From Viola odorata (Eukaryota; Streptophyta; Magnoliopsida; Malpighiales; Violaceae): a DNA stretch of 64,000 nucleotides. The notes under the pieces were generated by a model. The model saw only the letters and a list, made by a program, of their open reading frames with translations, was not told the DNA's origin and made no database searches. Positions 63,294 through 64,000 of the stretch are shown piece after piece. Numbering within the stretch: the first letter of the stretch is position 1; each line of letters opens with the position of its first letter. The DNA is taken from positions 33,858,025 to 33,922,024 of the forward strand of contig OY829543.1 of assembly GCA_963691705.1 (NCBI GenBank). The letters are read 5' to 3'. The position numbers were made by a program, and so were the translations under genes.

Positions 63294-64000
63294 TCCTGGT
63301 TTCGTAGGCGCGGGGTAGTGGATGGGAAGATTTTGCTTTTCCGCTATCGCTAAAATCTCTGCCCTTGGTACGTTAAGAGAAGGAAAATCTGGGTCGTACG
63401 TCCGGTTCTTGTAAGAATCCCCGTGACGTCGAGAGGGGGAACCACCGGTTTTTCCCTTCGAAAAATGACCCTTCTGTTTGTTGGAGGCCTTGGGGATATG
63501 GTCTTTCCTCCTGGCGTAATCATCGATAAAATGGTCATCAGGTAGTAGCTTCGTGGGAGCAGTAGTAATTTGAGATGTCCCATTCTTCCTCTTCTATTTT
63601 TGCATAATTGTGGGCTTTAAGCCTCAACGCATCTAAAGTCACTAGAGGATCCACCATGAGCGCGTCTTTCAGCTTTCCATAGGGGCAGTTCCTTTTCAGA
63701 GCTTCTATAGCAAAATCAATAGTAACGCCCGGCGTTAAGGACATTTCCAAATCGAAGCGACTAAGAAACTCCTTTAAGGTTTCTTGAGGCCTTCGTTGTA
63801 TGTCAAATAACGCGGCGGCAGATTTCCTGATTGGAATTGTCGTGCTAAATCTGCTCCAGAATTTAGATTCTAATTGCGAGAAATTATTAATGGATCCACC
63901 AGAGAGACCCTCAAACCAAAGACGCGCCACACCCGATAATGTCATTTGTTATTTGGCATAACGCCGCATCACTGTGAGTCTGAAACTGAACAAAATCCTT
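63294..64000 (-). pseudogene. Element G gag capsid region, runs off the window
   Basis: Minus strand. The capsid domain reads KDFVQFQTHSDAALCQI, then after a small rearrangement near 63940-63950 MTLSGVARLWFEGLSGG to KIEEEEWD near 63570, where the frame shifts. The stretch 63294-63570 is the linker to the zinc knuckle in another frame. The gag start and the 5' LTR of G lie beyond 64000. Confidence 0.82.

Larger units (their letters stand above)
28941..64000 (-). mobile_element. Element E: Tat-type element, minus strand, 3' part only in window
   Basis: Its 3' LTR (28941-29475) and three antisense genes (29682-31815) are present. It is interrupted at 31816 by element G, so its remainder lies beyond the window. 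The true extent of E within the window is 28941-31815. The left flank (GAAAG, 28936-28940) is the expected target duplication but the matching copy is not in the window. Confidence 0.8.
31816..64000 (-). mobile_element. Element G: Tat-type element, minus strand, split by element C
   Basis: G is seen as 31816-38277 (3' LTR, aORF1-3, part of aORF4) and 58437-64000 (3' non-coding, integrase, RNase H domains, RT, protease, gag). Both parts are read in the same orientation and meet at matching places of the D map, except that aORF4 exon 3 and nearby sequence are missing. The 5' LTR lies beyond the window. Target duplication should be TGTAG (31811-31815); its partner is outside. Confidence 0.8.

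Noticed and set aside
1..64000. Host genes, tRNA, rRNA or snoRNA genes
   Set aside because: None showed a supportable signature; all recognisable coding sequence belongs to LTR elements.

Overview
The window is plant nuclear DNA and is almost entirely nested LTR retrotransposons of the Ty3/gypsy superfamily. No single-copy host gene, tRNA or rRNA gene could be supported. The lineages (Athila-like, Tat/Retand/Grande-like with a second RNase H, and Ogre/Tat-like elements with very long LTRs) point to a seed plant, probably a eudicot, in a repeat-rich or pericentromeric region. I cannot name the species.

Left half (1-28940). Element B is an old Tat-like element, present as a gag/protease fragment at 1-1873 and an RT-RNase H-integrase fragment at about 25263-28650. 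It was split by an Athila-like element A (about 1874-25262). A's gag was in turn split, at its gag-protease joint, by a solo LTR S (4913-19533, 5-bp target duplication AGGAC). S was then hit by N (7184-18413, minus strand, target duplication ATCTC). N is an 11.2-kb non-autonomous LTR element with 2-3 kb LTRs and no recognisable gag or pol; its interior is mostly minisatellites, including about 46 copies of a 32-35 bp unit that often carries CACGTG.

Right half (28941-64000). Four related Tat-type elements with LTRs of 525-572 bp are stacked. E (minus strand, 3' end only) sits in the 3' end of B. G (minus strand) sits in E. C (plus strand) sits in G. D (plus strand, 41647-57315, complete with both LTRs and target duplication AGCAG) sits in C. 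G's gag-pol reappears on the minus strand from about 58437 to the window end.

The most interesting content is in E, G and D. Between pol and the 3' LTR each carries a set of genes on the strand opposite to gag-pol, called aORF1 to aORF4 here. aORF1 and aORF2 are small and I recognise no family. aORF3 and aORF4 are paralogues with the plant 'putative gypsy type transposon' domain, and each has a small GT-AG intron at the same position and phase. Most of these genes have their own TATA-like box, and aORF2 to aORF4 have CACGTG (G-box) motifs upstream. Alignment of aORF1 from E and G shows many silent and few replacement changes, which is the mark of selection on the protein. Antisense ORFs are known in some Tat elements (Grande, Retand). 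A four-gene, intron-containing antisense module with separate promoters is the best candidate here for something under-described.

Decay is general: in-frame stops that mostly fit C-to-T change, small frameshifts, and in D a deletion that removes the RT catalytic motif although its LTRs are only about 1% diverged.
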